Source: JBBQWR01 sp038210495 (GTDB lineage Bacteria > Planctomycetota > Planctomycetia > Pirellulales > DATAWG01). Taken from it: a stretch of DNA of 34,431 nt. Location of the stretch: positions 1 to 34,431 of the forward strand of contig JBBQWR010000053.1 of NCBI GenBank assembly GCA_038210495.1. The letters run 5' to 3'. This document shows, in pieces, positions 1 through 7,425 of the stretch (position 1 is the first letter of the stretch; each line of letters opens with the position of its first letter). The notes below the pieces were generated by a model that worked only from the letters and a program-made list of their open reading frames with translations, searched no databases and was not told where the DNA came from. The position numbers and the translations under genes are program-made.

Positions 1-2
1 GA

Positions 3-416
3 CAATTGGCCGCAATCGAGCGGGCGAAAATCCAGCTCCGCGAATCGGCGACCGACGAAGCAAAGTCGGCGTGTGCGGCAGAATTCAAAGGGCTAGTGGG
101 GGCGAATCTTCGGCGCCAATTTCTTGTCGAACAATTATCGCAAACTAGCGGCGTCGTGCAGGTGCTGAATTGCAATGGCGATACCGTATTCGCAGCGAAT
201 ATCAACCGTCGGCGGCTTGAACTGAAGGGCAACATTCGCCGCTTGGAAATGCCGAACGTCGGTTCGCTGGAAAAGGCACAACTCCCGGAACTTCGCCGCG
301 TGCTGGCCGGGCTGGACGTGGAAGAAAAGAGTTGCCGCAAAGAGTTGGCCGAACTCGAAAAGCGAATCGACAAACTCAATCGCGATAATCCGGCCGATGC
401 CGTGCTGTTGTCCTGA
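3..416 (+). CDS. Hypothetical protein, 5'-truncated by the window edge
   Basis: An open frame runs in from the left edge without a stop and ends at 416; a TTG at 6 could be a start but has no ribosome binding site in view, so I treat the gene as partial (137 residues visible). I do not recognise the family. The middle has a short beta-rich stretch (VVQVLNCNGDTVFAANI), and the last 60 residues are charged and heptad-like (LPELRRVLAGLDVEEKSCRKEL), suggesting a C-terminal coiled coil. It lies upstream of a HExxH protein and a terminase-small-subunit-like gene on the same strand, so it is probably cargo of the element integrated at the tRNA-Leu. No function is assigned. Confidence 0.5.
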   Translation, partial: QLAAIERAKIQLRESATDEAKSACAAEFKGLVGANLRRQFLVEQLSQTSGVVQVLNCNGDTVFAANINRRRLELKGNIRRLEMPNVGSLEKAQLPELRRVLAGLDVEEKSCRKELAELEKRIDKLNRDNPADAVLLS

Positions 417-500
417 AAACGTTTCCGGGCCTGGCTGGCGGCGGATTGTCTCGGCGACTCTCCCCGCTGGCCGGGCCGTTCAAGCTCACCGAGTACGACC

Positions 501-695
501 ATGAGCGATTACGACCGATTACAAAGTTTGTTTGCCGCTGGCGACCCGGCGGAGACGATGCTCGACACGCTGGCCGCTGGCGACTCTCACCGGCCGCTAT
601 ATCGACTGGCGGCCGACGAACTGGCCGAACTGCGGCGCCGCGACGATTTGCATTGCCCCCTTTGTGCGGCCAGTTTTGCCGCGTTGATGAACTAG
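501..695 (+). CDS. Small hypothetical protein with a CPLC motif
   Basis: A 64-residue frame begins with ATG at 501 and ends 18 bases before the next gene. It is acidic in the first two thirds and has a CPLC pair near residues 53-56 followed by AASFAALMN. A single CxxC pair could bind metal only as a dimer or be redox active; nothing else is recognisable. The upstream sequence has no strong Shine-Dalgarno. An overlapping frame (446-769) is also open but arginine-rich and looks like a shadow. Its place between two same-strand genes of the integrated element favours a real small gene, but I am not sure. Confidence 0.4.
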   Translation: MSDYDRLQSLFAAGDPAETMLDTLAAGDSHRPLYRLAADELAELRRRDDLHCPLCAASFAALMN

Positions 696-713
696 ACCAC
701 GGAGCGACGAACG

Positions 714-1577
714 ATGCACGGCGACGAATCAACGTACAAGCGACTAACCGCGATGGGCTTGCCCGATGAGGAAATCGCCGAGCGGTTCATTCGAGCAATC
801 GACCCCCGCAGTTTTCCGCTACGGCCGATTTACATTGCTTGGATGGACGAACTCGGCGAACGGTTTACCGAAACGAGTTGCGGGGGGTATACGAACTCGA
901 TTCTCGACTTGGCGTTGCGGCCGTGGCTCGAAAAGCGCCAAAAATGGCAAGGGCGTGGCTTGGCGATGGTGTTGAAACGAAATGAGTCAACTGGCGTCAA
1001 CGTCGCGGGCGCCGTGCATGAATACATCCATCGCGTTGACTGTGCTTACTCCGCTGGTCATTGGGATTACGACCCGGCCGCGTTGAAACCCGGCGAGCTA
1101 CCGTCACCCGACATTTTGGAAAGCAATTGGCGACCGAGTTTTACAAACACCGGCCGATTTCCGTGGTATCAACATGAGCCGATACAGTTTGGACGATTGG
1201 CCGTTCATGCGGTCACGCGAGCGCATTCGCTCGGATTTCCGAAACTCGATTACATATGGTGGGCCAGCTACTACGGGCTGAGCGGCTTGCCTGAATACAT
1301 CCACGCGGTTTACCCCGAGGCCGATGCTTGGCGGGAAGCCGAGCGACCGTTGATTGAACTTGCGGCGACTCCACCACCGGCCGGGCTGGTCGAGTTGATT
1401 GACGCGGACAAGCGGCGTTGGCTCGACCGGATGCTAGGCGGTGGCCCCGAGGATAGGGCGAAGTTGCACGCGGCAATTGCGTCGGAAGATTCACTGGCGG
1501 CGTGCGTTGCCCCCGAGGCGGCGGCGACCGTTCACCGCTGGGGGTGCTGCAAAGGGGCTGCCCCCCGAAAACGTTAA
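714..1577 (+). CDS. Hypothetical protein with a HExxH motif
   Basis: This 287-residue protein starts with ATG at 714. Residues 102-106 read HEYIH, preceded by small hydrophobic residues (VAGAV), which is how a gluzincin-type zinc-protease helix looks. A further His lies nine residues on (AYSAGH), which does not fit the metzincin pattern HExxHxxGxxH, and no clear downstream glutamate motif is seen. The centre is rich in Trp, Tyr and Pro. There is no signal peptide or membrane segment, so it would act in the cytoplasm. I do not recognise the family. It is cargo of the tRNA-Leu element, between the CPLC protein and the terminase-small-subunit-like gene. Metalloprotease activity is only an inference from the motif. 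Confidence 0.65.
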   Translation: MHGDESTYKRLTAMGLPDEEIAERFIRAIDPRSFPLRPIYIAWMDELGERFTETSCGGYTNSILDLALRPWLEKRQKWQGRGLAMVLKRNESTGVNVAGAVHEYIHRVDCAYSAGHWDYDPAALKPGELPSPDILESNWRPSFTNTGRFPWYQHEPIQFGRLAVHAVTRAHSLGFPKLDYIWWASYYGLSGLPEYIHAVYPEADAWREAERPLIELAATPPPAGLVELIDADKRRWLDRMLGGGPEDRAKLHAAIASEDSLAACVAPEAAATVHRWGCCKGAAPRKR

Positions 1578-1675
1578 GGTACTCCTACGGGGGGTGGCGG
1601 GGCCGGCGGGTCATCGCGAGTCACCATCTTACGAGTGAAATCGTTTTAATCTGGATTCAGTGAAGGGGACCGACC
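1578..1675 (+). other. G-rich gap upstream of the terminase-like gene
   Basis: The 98-base gap is strongly G-rich on the top strand (runs at about 1589-1611). The Shine-Dalgarno of the next gene (GAAGGGG near 1661-1667) lies at its right end. A G-rich block next to a terminase small subunit could be a packaging (cos/pac) site, but no defining feature is visible. Confidence 0.25.
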
Positions 1676-2230
1676 ATGAGTAAGGCGGACAACGGCAAGG
1701 TGAAGCTGGTGGCGGCAATTGCCAAGAAGTTGGGCGTCACCGAGCGTAGCGTCTGGTCCTGGCATCGCCGTGGCGCTCCGCTCACGACTCCCGAGGCCGC
1801 GAGCCAATGGAGAGACGCTAATCTATCTACGTCGAAGCGGCGGGCCAAGAAGCGGGTCGGCGACGTTCAACCGTCGATCCTACGGATCGCCCCCAACGCC
1901 TGTAGCAGCGTGCTACCGGCGGCACAACCGAGCGACCCGATCCAAGAGTCCACTGGCCTACCGCCGCGCGAACTGCTGGAGCGCCAAACGTTGGCCGAAG
2001 ACATTCGTTCAAAACGGCTCAAGAATGACAAAACCGAAGACTTGCTGACCGACCTGGCCACCCGCGAGCAATCCGAGCAAGCCCGCTACCTGCGTCTCAA
2101 GTCGAGGCTGGAAGCGCTGCCGGATGAATGCGAAATGCTTTTCCCCCCTGAAGTCCGCGCCGACGTCAAGCGTGAGCTGGCGGACAAAGTTTATTTAGCC
2201 TTGAAGGAAATCGCCCAATGGGCGCCGTAG
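1676..2230 (+). CDS. Helix-turn-helix protein, terminase small subunit-like
   Basis: The 184-residue product starts at ATG 1676 behind a good Shine-Dalgarno (GAAGGGG). Residues 8-45 form a compact HTH: KLVAAIAKKLGVTERSVWSWHRRG, then a proline and SQWRD, the order seen in Nu1/DUF1441-type terminase small subunits and in some excisionase-like HTH proteins. Residues about 45-90 are a Pro/Ser-rich linker. Residues 100-150 are charged and helical (LLERQTLAEDIRSKRLKNDKTEDLL), like the oligomerisation helices of terminase small subunits. No large terminase, portal or capsid gene is in view, so packaging is not demonstrated; a DNA-binding regulator of the integrated element is an alternative. The gene sits between the HExxH protein and the integrase. 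Confidence 0.55.
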   Translation: MSKADNGKVKLVAAIAKKLGVTERSVWSWHRRGAPLTTPEAASQWRDANLSTSKRRAKKRVGDVQPSILRIAPNACSSVLPAAQPSDPIQESTGLPPRELLERQTLAEDIRSKRLKNDKTEDLLTDLATREQSEQARYLRLKSRLEALPDECEMLFPPEVRADVKRELADKVYLALKEIAQWAP

Positions 2231-2260
2231 TTGACTTTCACGCCGCCCGTGGCCGATACT
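2231..2260 (+). promoter_or_regulatory. Candidate sigma70-type promoter
   Basis: TTGACT (2231-2236) is followed after 18 bases by GATACT (2255-2260). The first box matches the consensus -35 at five of six positions and the second the -10 at four of six. It begins directly after the stop of the terminase-like gene and points toward the large hairpin at 2354-2437, about 90 bases on. No transcript evidence exists here. Confidence 0.35.
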
Positions 2261-2437
2261 ATGGGTGTCGATCATCGCCCTGGAAAGCGGGAAGCGATAG
2301 CCGCTGCTCTTTCAACGGCTCAAGCAAAGTATCTTTTATGCAAACACGAAACACCCCAAGCACGGTCAATGGTGCGCTTCGGCGCAGGGCGCTCTTTGCG
2401 GCGCTTTTCCAGCCGTTGACCGTGCCTGGGGTTTTTT
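2261..2437 (+). ncRNA. Candidate small RNA ending in a 19-bp terminator hairpin
   Basis: Between a promoter-like pair (TTGACT/GATACT) and a strong intrinsic terminator there is about 170 bases with no convincing gene. The 3' half is highly structured: a 19-bp outer stem, a perfect UUCG-capped inner hairpin, and another GC-rich arm between them. This would fit an independently transcribed small RNA of the integrated element, or an attenuated leader of the integrase. A competing reading is a 52-residue ORF from ATG 2261 to 2419, but it lacks a Shine-Dalgarno and would run through the hairpin. No known RNA family is recognised. Confidence 0.35.
2354..2437 (+). terminator. Large intrinsic terminator with branched loop
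   Basis: The left arm 2354-2372 (CCCCAAGCACGGTCAATGG) pairs with 2413-2431 (CCGTTGACCGTGCCTGGGG) over 19 positions, with one A-C mismatch and one G-U wobble, and is followed at once by six T (2432-2437). The 40-base apical region holds a perfect TGCGC-TTCG-GCGCA hairpin (2373-2386). The T run is on the top strand only, so it terminates rightward transcription upstream of the integrase. Confidence 0.75.
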
Positions 2438-2576
2438 GCTGCGCGTAGATCATCGCTGGCGCCGCTGATCGGCATTTTCCAAGGGTATCAAACATCGACC
2501 CGAGGCATCCGAACGCGGCAGGCGCAATCGTAGGCGATTGATTTTCCGCAGATCAACCAAAGGGGAGGGTATCACG

Positions 2577-3710
2577 ATGAAAGCCTGGCTCTTTCAGGAT
2601 TTTCGACAGAAGCAAAAACTAGGGGATGATTGCCCATGGTCAGTCGGATGGATCGACCCCGATGGCAAGAAAAAATCGAGACGTCTAGGTTCCAAGAGCG
2701 CGGCGGAAAAACACCAGCGCAAGATCGAGGGCCAACTCGCGGCCGGAGTCTATGAGAACTCCAGCCGAAAAGATTGGAAGACGTTCCGCGTCGAATACGA
2801 GGCAAAGATTCTGCCCCGGCTCAAGCCATCGACGGGGGAAGTCATTCGCTCCGTGCTGGGCCATTTCGAGCGGCTCATTAAGCCCGGCAAGGTATCGAAG
2901 ATCACCACGTCCACGATCGACGATTTTATCGCCAAGCGGCAAGTTGACGGTGGCAAGCGCCCCGGCTCGAAACTGTCGGCCGCGACGATCAACAAAGACC
3001 TGCGCCACCTGAAAGCGGCGCTCCGCGTGGCCGCCGAGTGGGGTTATATCGCCAAGGTTCCCAAGCTCCGCCGCGTGCGGGAAGATTCACTCATGGGCGC
3101 CGTGATGACCGAGGCGCACTTCCAAGCGATTTACAATGCGTGCGATAAGGCCGCGCTGCCCGAGACGGCCGGCTACACCGCCGCCGAATGGTGGCGGGCG
3201 CTGCTCGTGTTCGCGATCACCACGGGCTGGCGCGTTCAAGAGATTCTATCGCTTAGGCGCGACGACCTGGACACGAAGACGGGCGCCGTCGTCACCCGCG
3301 CCGCCGACAACAAAGGCCGACGCGACGAATCGGACTATCTGCCCGAGGCGGCGCTCGATCACGTCAACCGGCTCGCGGGCTTCTCTCCGCTCGTGTTCCC
3401 GTGGCCACATCCCGGCAAGTATCTGTGGGAAGAATTCCACCGCATTCAAAAGGCCGCTGGGATCGCCCTGGATTGCCCACAAGCGGGCCGGCACGAATGC
3501 GGCGACACATGCCGATACTACGGCTTCCACGCCTTGCGTCGTGGCTACGCGACGTTCAACGCCGAACTGCCGGCGCCCGTGCTACAGCGCAAGATGCGTC
3601 ACAAGTCATTCACGACCACGCTGCGATATATCGCGCTGGCGGACCGGATGAAGCAAGCGGCGGACGTGATTCACGTCCCCGCGTTCCTGACTAAGGCGGC
3701 TCACGCCTAA
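2577..3710 (+). CDS. Tyrosine recombinase / integrase of the tRNA-Leu element
   Basis: This 377-residue site-specific recombinase would integrate and excise the element by a covalent 3'-phosphotyrosine intermediate. I chose ATG 2577 because AGGGGAGGG ends six bases upstream; a TTG at 2538 adds 13 residues and has no such site. The core-binding SAM-like domain spans roughly residues 65-165. The catalytic domain shows Arg219 (TTGWRVQEIL), His318 and Arg321 (FHALRRGYAT), His342 (MRHKS) and the nucleophile Tyr351 (TLRYIAL). Just before the HxxR box, residues 300-312 contain Cys300, His306, Cys308 and Cys312, a probable small zinc site. The gene ends 78 bases from the 3' end of tRNA-Leu, the classic position for an integrase next to its attachment site. 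Confidence 0.95.
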   Translation: MKAWLFQDFRQKQKLGDDCPWSVGWIDPDGKKKSRRLGSKSAAEKHQRKIEGQLAAGVYENSSRKDWKTFRVEYEAKILPRLKPSTGEVIRSVLGHFERLIKPGKVSKITTSTIDDFIAKRQVDGGKRPGSKLSAATINKDLRHLKAALRVAAEWGYIAKVPKLRRVREDSLMGAVMTEAHFQAIYNACDKAALPETAGYTAAEWWRALLVFAITTGWRVQEILSLRRDDLDTKTGAVVTRAADNKGRRDESDYLPEAALDHVNRLAGFSPLVFPWPHPGKYLWEEFHRIQKAAGIALDCPQAGRHECGDTCRYYGFHALRRGYATFNAELPAPVLQRKMRHKSFTTTLRYIALADRMKQAADVIHVPAFLTKAAHA

Positions 3711-3729
3711 TCGCTGTTTGGAAACGTCG

Positions 3730-3749
3730 TGGAGTGTTTATGGAGTGTT
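3730..3749 (+). repeat. Twin 9-bp direct repeats beside the attachment site
   Basis: TGGAGTGTT occurs at 3730-3738 and again at 3741-3749, one helical turn (11 bp) apart, between the integrase stop and the tRNA 3' end. Phased short direct repeats in this position resemble arm-type integrase or excisionase binding sites. That function is inferred from location and spacing only. Confidence 0.4.
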
Positions 3750-3788
3750 GGGGGTTTTCCGTGGGTTACAAGAATCGTCGTAAGTCAT

Positions 3789-3875
3789 TGGCCGAGGCGG
3801 GGATCGAACCCGCACGAGGGGTTAACCCTCACGGGATTTTAAGTCCCGTGCGTCTGCCTATTCCGCCACTCGGCC
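3789..3875 (-). tRNA. tRNA-Leu (anticodon UAA)
   Basis: On the minus strand an 87-nt class II tRNA folds with a perfect 7-bp acceptor stem (GGCCGAG with CTCGGCC), U8, the D-arm GG CGGAATAGGCAGACGC, and the anticodon stem CGGGA/TCCCG with loop CTTAAAA. The anticodon TAA is at 3839-3841 on the top strand. A long variable arm and the T-loop GTTCGATCC complete it. The discriminator is A, as in leucine tRNAs, and CCA is not encoded. Its 3' end faces the integrase, so this gene is the likely integration target. Confidence 0.97.
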
Positions 3876-4149
3876 GCGTCGGGCGCGTCGCAGGTTTGGC
3901 CGCCTGACCACGGGCTTTCAAGGGTTTCGGCCAAATCTCGAAAATTAACATACCAAACGAGGCGTATCATGGCGAGAACGTTGAAGCCCTGATGGTGGTC
4001 GAAAGCCGCGAATACTGCGCGACGTTGGCCGAAAGCGGTACATTGTTTAGGCTTCAACGGGAAGAGCGACGGACGTTGCGCACTCCGTGGTCTAACGTCC
4101 GAGTTGGACGAGCATGTTCGAACCTTCATCGCGTGGAAGTCTAAGAACC
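3876..4149. other. Non-coding stretch downstream of the tRNA 5' end
   Basis: The frames crossing this stretch are short, interrupted and of poor composition. Nothing in it looks like an active gene, and no clear tRNA promoter is seen. It merges on the right with the pseudogene remnant, so I regard the whole block as degrading DNA. Confidence 0.5.
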
Positions 4150-4660
4150 GCTAACAATACGCCGGCTGGCGGGGGTTGGAGGCGTCCTCGCCCAAAGCCC
4201 AAGTCCGCCCGTCCAGCGTCTCGTCGGGGAAGCCGCCCAGCGTCAGGCTATTGCTCACCGTCACGGTCCCCGTCCCGTGCAGCGCGCCCCCGTCCACGTG
4301 ACGTTGGTCGCTTGAATCGCCCCGGTCGTCAGCACGACGCTGCTGAGCGTCAAATCGGTCACCGTGATCGGCGTGTTGTGGAACGTCACGGTCGTCAGGG
4401 GTGTACCCAGATTCAAGACGCCCACGAAGTGCGATGAGCCGACGCCCTGCACCGTGCCGCTGAAATCCACACCGTCACCGGGATTGACGCGGATGACGTT
4501 TTGGCCGGTCACGTCGTAGACGCCGGCCATCGTCACCAGCCGAGGACTGGTTCCCACGTCGAAGAAAACTCCCCGAGCCTTGGATCACTGACTGATTGTC
4601 GAACGTTGGCCGCGATCGCGGCGTTGGCGAGTTGCCCGTTGCCCCAGCGGGGGACTTACC
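4150..4660 (-). pseudogene. Remnant of a beta-strand-repeat surface protein
   Basis: Read on the minus strand, 4261-4557 encodes a beta-rich sequence (VYDVTGQNVIRVNPGDGVDF, then VTFHNTPITVTDLTLSSVVL and TNVTWTG) typical of planctomycete autotransporter-like or beta-helix surface proteins. A run of five G near 4292 shifts the frame to a stop; adding one base would restore GALHGTGTVTVSNSLTLGG and continue to a stop near 4150. Upstream, the match jumps frame again near 4560-4590, where a stop blocks the first frame while another reads DNQSVIQGSGS. At least two lesions and the lack of a start or export signal show a dead fragment. Confidence 0.6.
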
Positions 4661-4768
4661 GCCAAGCGGATGCGGGCCGATTGCTCGCCAGCAGGTCCGA
4701 GCGGTTTGAGCGACTCGCTGCCGAGCGCGTGTTCAGGTTGGCCGTCTCGCGTTGATTTTCGCTTGCGA

Positions 4769-5608
4769 TCAACGGACTGCGAGCGACTGAGGGTCGAAAT
4801 AATCTTTTGGCAGACCCGCCGGCTTTGAGCGCGGCGCGACCGCCGCGTCCTGTCGCTCCAGCACGGCCATCAGGCTCACGCCGCGGCGGTAGTGGGGGTG
4901 CTTCTGGCCGATGGCGCCGCAGAGCGCCGCGCCTTCGCCGGCGAAGATGTTTTCGAGCAGCCGGTTGACGGGCTTGGCGGGAAGGCGAAAATCGGTGCCC
5001 GATTGACCCGCCACGCCGCCGCGCCAGCGATTGAGCGTGCGAACCGTTTTGATCAGCGGGTACAGCCGGCAGTTGAAGTAACTGACCAAAAGCGGCTTGA
5101 CGGCCAAGCCGGCCCAAATCTGGGTCAGCCGCGCCAAATCGTAGCGGCGGTAGTGGCCAAAACTTTCATCGTGGCCGCTCCACAGTCGCTGATTCGCCGG
5201 CACGGTAATCAACATCAATGTGCCCGGACTCAGCGACGAGGCGACCGACGAGAAGAGCGAAAAATCGTCCGGCACATGCTCCAGCACGTCCATCATGAGC
5301 ACCAGCCTCGCCTCGGCTGCTTGCGAACCCAAGTCGGCGGGAGCAAAGCCGTGGATGAATTGCACATTTTGGAAGCGGCTCCGAGCGAGCTGAATCGCTT
5401 CGGCCGACGTGTCGATCCCCACGCAGCGATATTCGTCGGCCAGCGCCGCGATATTGCCGCCGGTTCCACACCCCACGTCGATCACCGTCGAACATGGTGA
5501 AGGCGGCAACAATTGGCCCACGACCGATCGCAAAATCCGCCGCCGCGCGACGAACCACCAATGACGCTGCTCGATGTCGGCATGAAGCTGGAACTGGGCG
5601 GATTGCAT
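4769..5608 (-). CDS. Class I SAM-dependent methyltransferase
   Basis: The 279-residue protein has the class I methyltransferase fold: motif I at residues 42-51 (VIDVGCGTGG), the acidic residue ending strand 2 (VGIDTSAEA, about 64-72), and the post-II segment VLMMDVLEHVPDD (103-115). The N-terminal EQRHWWFVARRRIL is typical of a family often found with glycan and lipid-modifying genes. I use the ATG at 5608 because the conserved region starts there; the open frame extends 23 residues further but that part is arginine-rich and unlike the family. Neither start has a clear Shine-Dalgarno. The substrate is unknown. It lies 96 bases downstream of alaC on the same strand and could be cotranscribed. 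Confidence 0.85.
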   Translation of the reverse strand: MQSAQFQLHADIEQRHWWFVARRRILRSVVGQLLPPSPCSTVIDVGCGTGGNIAALADEYRCVGIDTSAEAIQLARSRFQNVQFIHGFAPADLGSQAAEARLVLMMDVLEHVPDDFSLFSSVASSLSPGTLMLITVPANQRLWSGHDESFGHYRRYDLARLTQIWAGLAVKPLLVSYFNCRLYPLIKTVRTLNRWRGGVAGQSGTDFRLPAKPVNRLLENIFAGEGAALCGAIGQKHPHYRRGVSLMAVLERQDAAVAPRSKPAGLPKDYFDPQSLAVR

Positions 5609-5704
5609 GGGCCGTCTACATAGCCGCGGCATCCTGCCGCGTTTGATTCGCATTGATCGATGACGCCGCCCGCGCAACGGCGCGTACGACCATGCAAATT
5701 TAGC

Positions 5705-6967
5705 TCACGAATGGGCCTCGGCCGCGGCCGGTTTGGCTTCGGTTCCCAGACACCGGGCGATTTGCCGAACGGCTTGTTTCAGCCGATTCTCGTTTTCGAT
5801 CAAAGCCAGCCGTAGATAGCCTTCGCCGGCCGGTCCAAATCCACTGCCCGGGCTGACCGCTACATCCCCTTCTTCCAGCAATTTTGTGGCGAATTCGAGC
5901 GAATTCAGCTTTCCATACCAGGGCGCCGGGATTTTCACCCACAGGAACATGCTCGCCCTCGGCGGGTTCACTTCCCAACCGATCCGCCGCAATCCATCGA
6001 CGAGCACGTCGCGGCGGCGCTGATATTCGTGGGCCTGCGCCTCGACATCGGCGTCGCCGTGCCTCAGGGCCATAATCGCCGCGATCTGGATGGGGCGGAA
6101 CATACCGTAGTCGTAATAAGCCTTGATCGTTCCGACCGCGCGGATCATCTCGGCATTGCCCGCGCAGAAACCGACCCGCCAGCCGGCCATGTTGTAGCCC
6201 TTGCTCATGGTGGTGAATTCGACGGCCAGGTCTTTGGCGCCCGGCACCGAGAGCAAGCTCGGCGTTTGATAACCGTCAAACGTCACGTCGGCATAGGCCA
6301 GATCGCTGATCAGCATGAACCCGTAGCGCTTCGCAAGCTTCACCGCGTCGATATAGAACTCGGGATCGACCGTCACCGTCGACGGGTTGTGCGGATAGTT
6401 GAGGATCACCAACTTTGGCTTGGGGTACAGATGTTGGCACGTGTAGGCGATGTTCGACAAAAACTTTTCGTTGTCGGCCACCTCGAGCGAGATCGCGTTG
6501 CCCGACGCTAGCGCGACGCCATACGTATGCGCGGGATAGGACGGCGCCGGCACGATCGCCGAGTCGCCGGGCCCCAACAGGGCCAGGCACATGTGGCTAA
6601 AACCTTCCTTCGAACCGAGCGTCGCGATTAGCTCGGATTCGGGATCGAGTCGCACGCCCCATTTCTTGAGATACTTGGCCGCCGCCTCGCGCCGCAGACT
6701 CATGATTCCCAGCGACGGGCTGTAGCCGTGGTTTTTTGGATCGCGAGCCGCCTCGCACAATTTCTCGATAACGACGTCCGACGGCGGGTCCGACGGATTG
6801 CCCATGCTCATGTCGATCACGTCGTCGCCGGCCCGCCGCTTGTCGTAGGTGAGCTTGTTGATGCGGGCGAACAGATAAACGGGCAGCCGCTTCATCCGGT
6901 CGGAGACTTGAATCTGAAACGGCCGGGGATCGTCGGCCGGGTCGTCGGTGCGGGGGTCTTGGTTCAT
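5705..6967 (-). CDS. alaC: AlaC-type pyridoxal-phosphate aminotransferase
   Basis: The 420-residue fold-type I aminotransferase follows Escherichia coli AlaC along its whole length. Shared blocks include DVIDMSMGNP, HGYSPSLGI, TLGSKEGFSHM, PKPKLVILNYPHNPS, DLAYADVTFDGY and ALIENENRLKQAVR. The PLP lysine is Lys256 in TTMSKGYNMAGWRVGF. AlaC makes alanine from pyruvate with glutamate as donor; related LL-diaminopimelate aminotransferases share much of the pattern, so substrate specificity is not certain. ATG 6967 is chosen over a TTG two codons upstream. The protein is cytoplasmic. The gene is divergent from the SPFH gene and upstream of the methyltransferase. Confidence 0.88.
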   Translation of the reverse strand: MNQDPRTDDPADDPRPFQIQVSDRMKRLPVYLFARINKLTYDKRRAGDDVIDMSMGNPSDPPSDVVIEKLCEAARDPKNHGYSPSLGIMSLRREAAAKYLKKWGVRLDPESELIATLGSKEGFSHMCLALLGPGDSAIVPAPSYPAHTYGVALASGNAISLEVADNEKFLSNIAYTCQHLYPKPKLVILNYPHNPSTVTVDPEFYIDAVKLAKRYGFMLISDLAYADVTFDGYQTPSLLSVPGAKDLAVEFTTMSKGYNMAGWRVGFCAGNAEMIRAVGTIKAYYDYGMFRPIQIAAIMALRHGDADVEAQAHEYQRRRDVLVDGLRRIGWEVNPPRASMFLWVKIPAPWYGKLNSLEFATKLLEEGDVAVSPGSGFGPAGEGYLRLALIENENRLKQAVRQIARCLGTEAKPAAAEAHS

Positions 6968-7425
6968 GGTCAATATTGAGCGTAGGGCGACGAAGAAGGG
7001 GGCGTGACAGGCGGCGGGTAAAGAGGGAGCAAGAGGAGACAGTGAGAGGGTTAGTCCGGTTCGTTTCGGCCGCCAGATTGGGCTCGCAGCCGAATTCGAC
7101 GATGCGCCTTCCTAGAAGATACCGATTGCCGTCCAGCAGGGAAACGCCGGCGCCGTGGCCAATTGAGCCGTGAATCGCGATTCGGAAGGGTTAGGCCGAT
7201 TATATCGAGGGCGCCGGCAATCGCGTTTTCAACGGCTTGGCGATACACTAACCTACGGATCTCCAGAAATCATAAATGCCGAATGACGAATGCTTAAATG
7301 ACGAATGACAACGGCGTTAGAACTCAAACCTTCGTGATTCGTGCTTCGTCGATAGGCATTGAATAGACATTCGTCATTAGACATTCATCGACAATTCTCA
7401 CGCGGCAATCCCGCAAGGCGATTTT
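6968..7425. other. Divergent intergenic region with an inverted-repeat motif
   Basis: This 458-base gap separates two divergent genes and should hold both promoters, but I see no convincing -35/-10 pair. The right half (7270-7399) is low in GC relative to its surroundings and carries the 11-mer AATGACGAATG twice forward (7282-7292, 7297-7307) and once inverted (7368-7378), plus several degenerate copies such as ACATTCATCGAC. The short frames here are not gene-like. Confidence 0.6.
7282..7378. repeat. AATGACGAATG repeats, two direct and one inverted
   Basis: Exact copies of AATGACGAATG are at 7282-7292 and 7297-7307 on the top strand, and at 7368-7378 on the bottom strand. The same 11-mer occurs twice more at 27486-27514. 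They are all intergenic. They probably belong to a dispersed planctomycete repeat family, though I cannot name it. Confidence 0.65.

Noticed and set aside
3719..3788. A terminator between integrase and tRNA-Leu
   Set aside because: The GGGGGTTTT at 3749-3757 has no paired stem in front of it.
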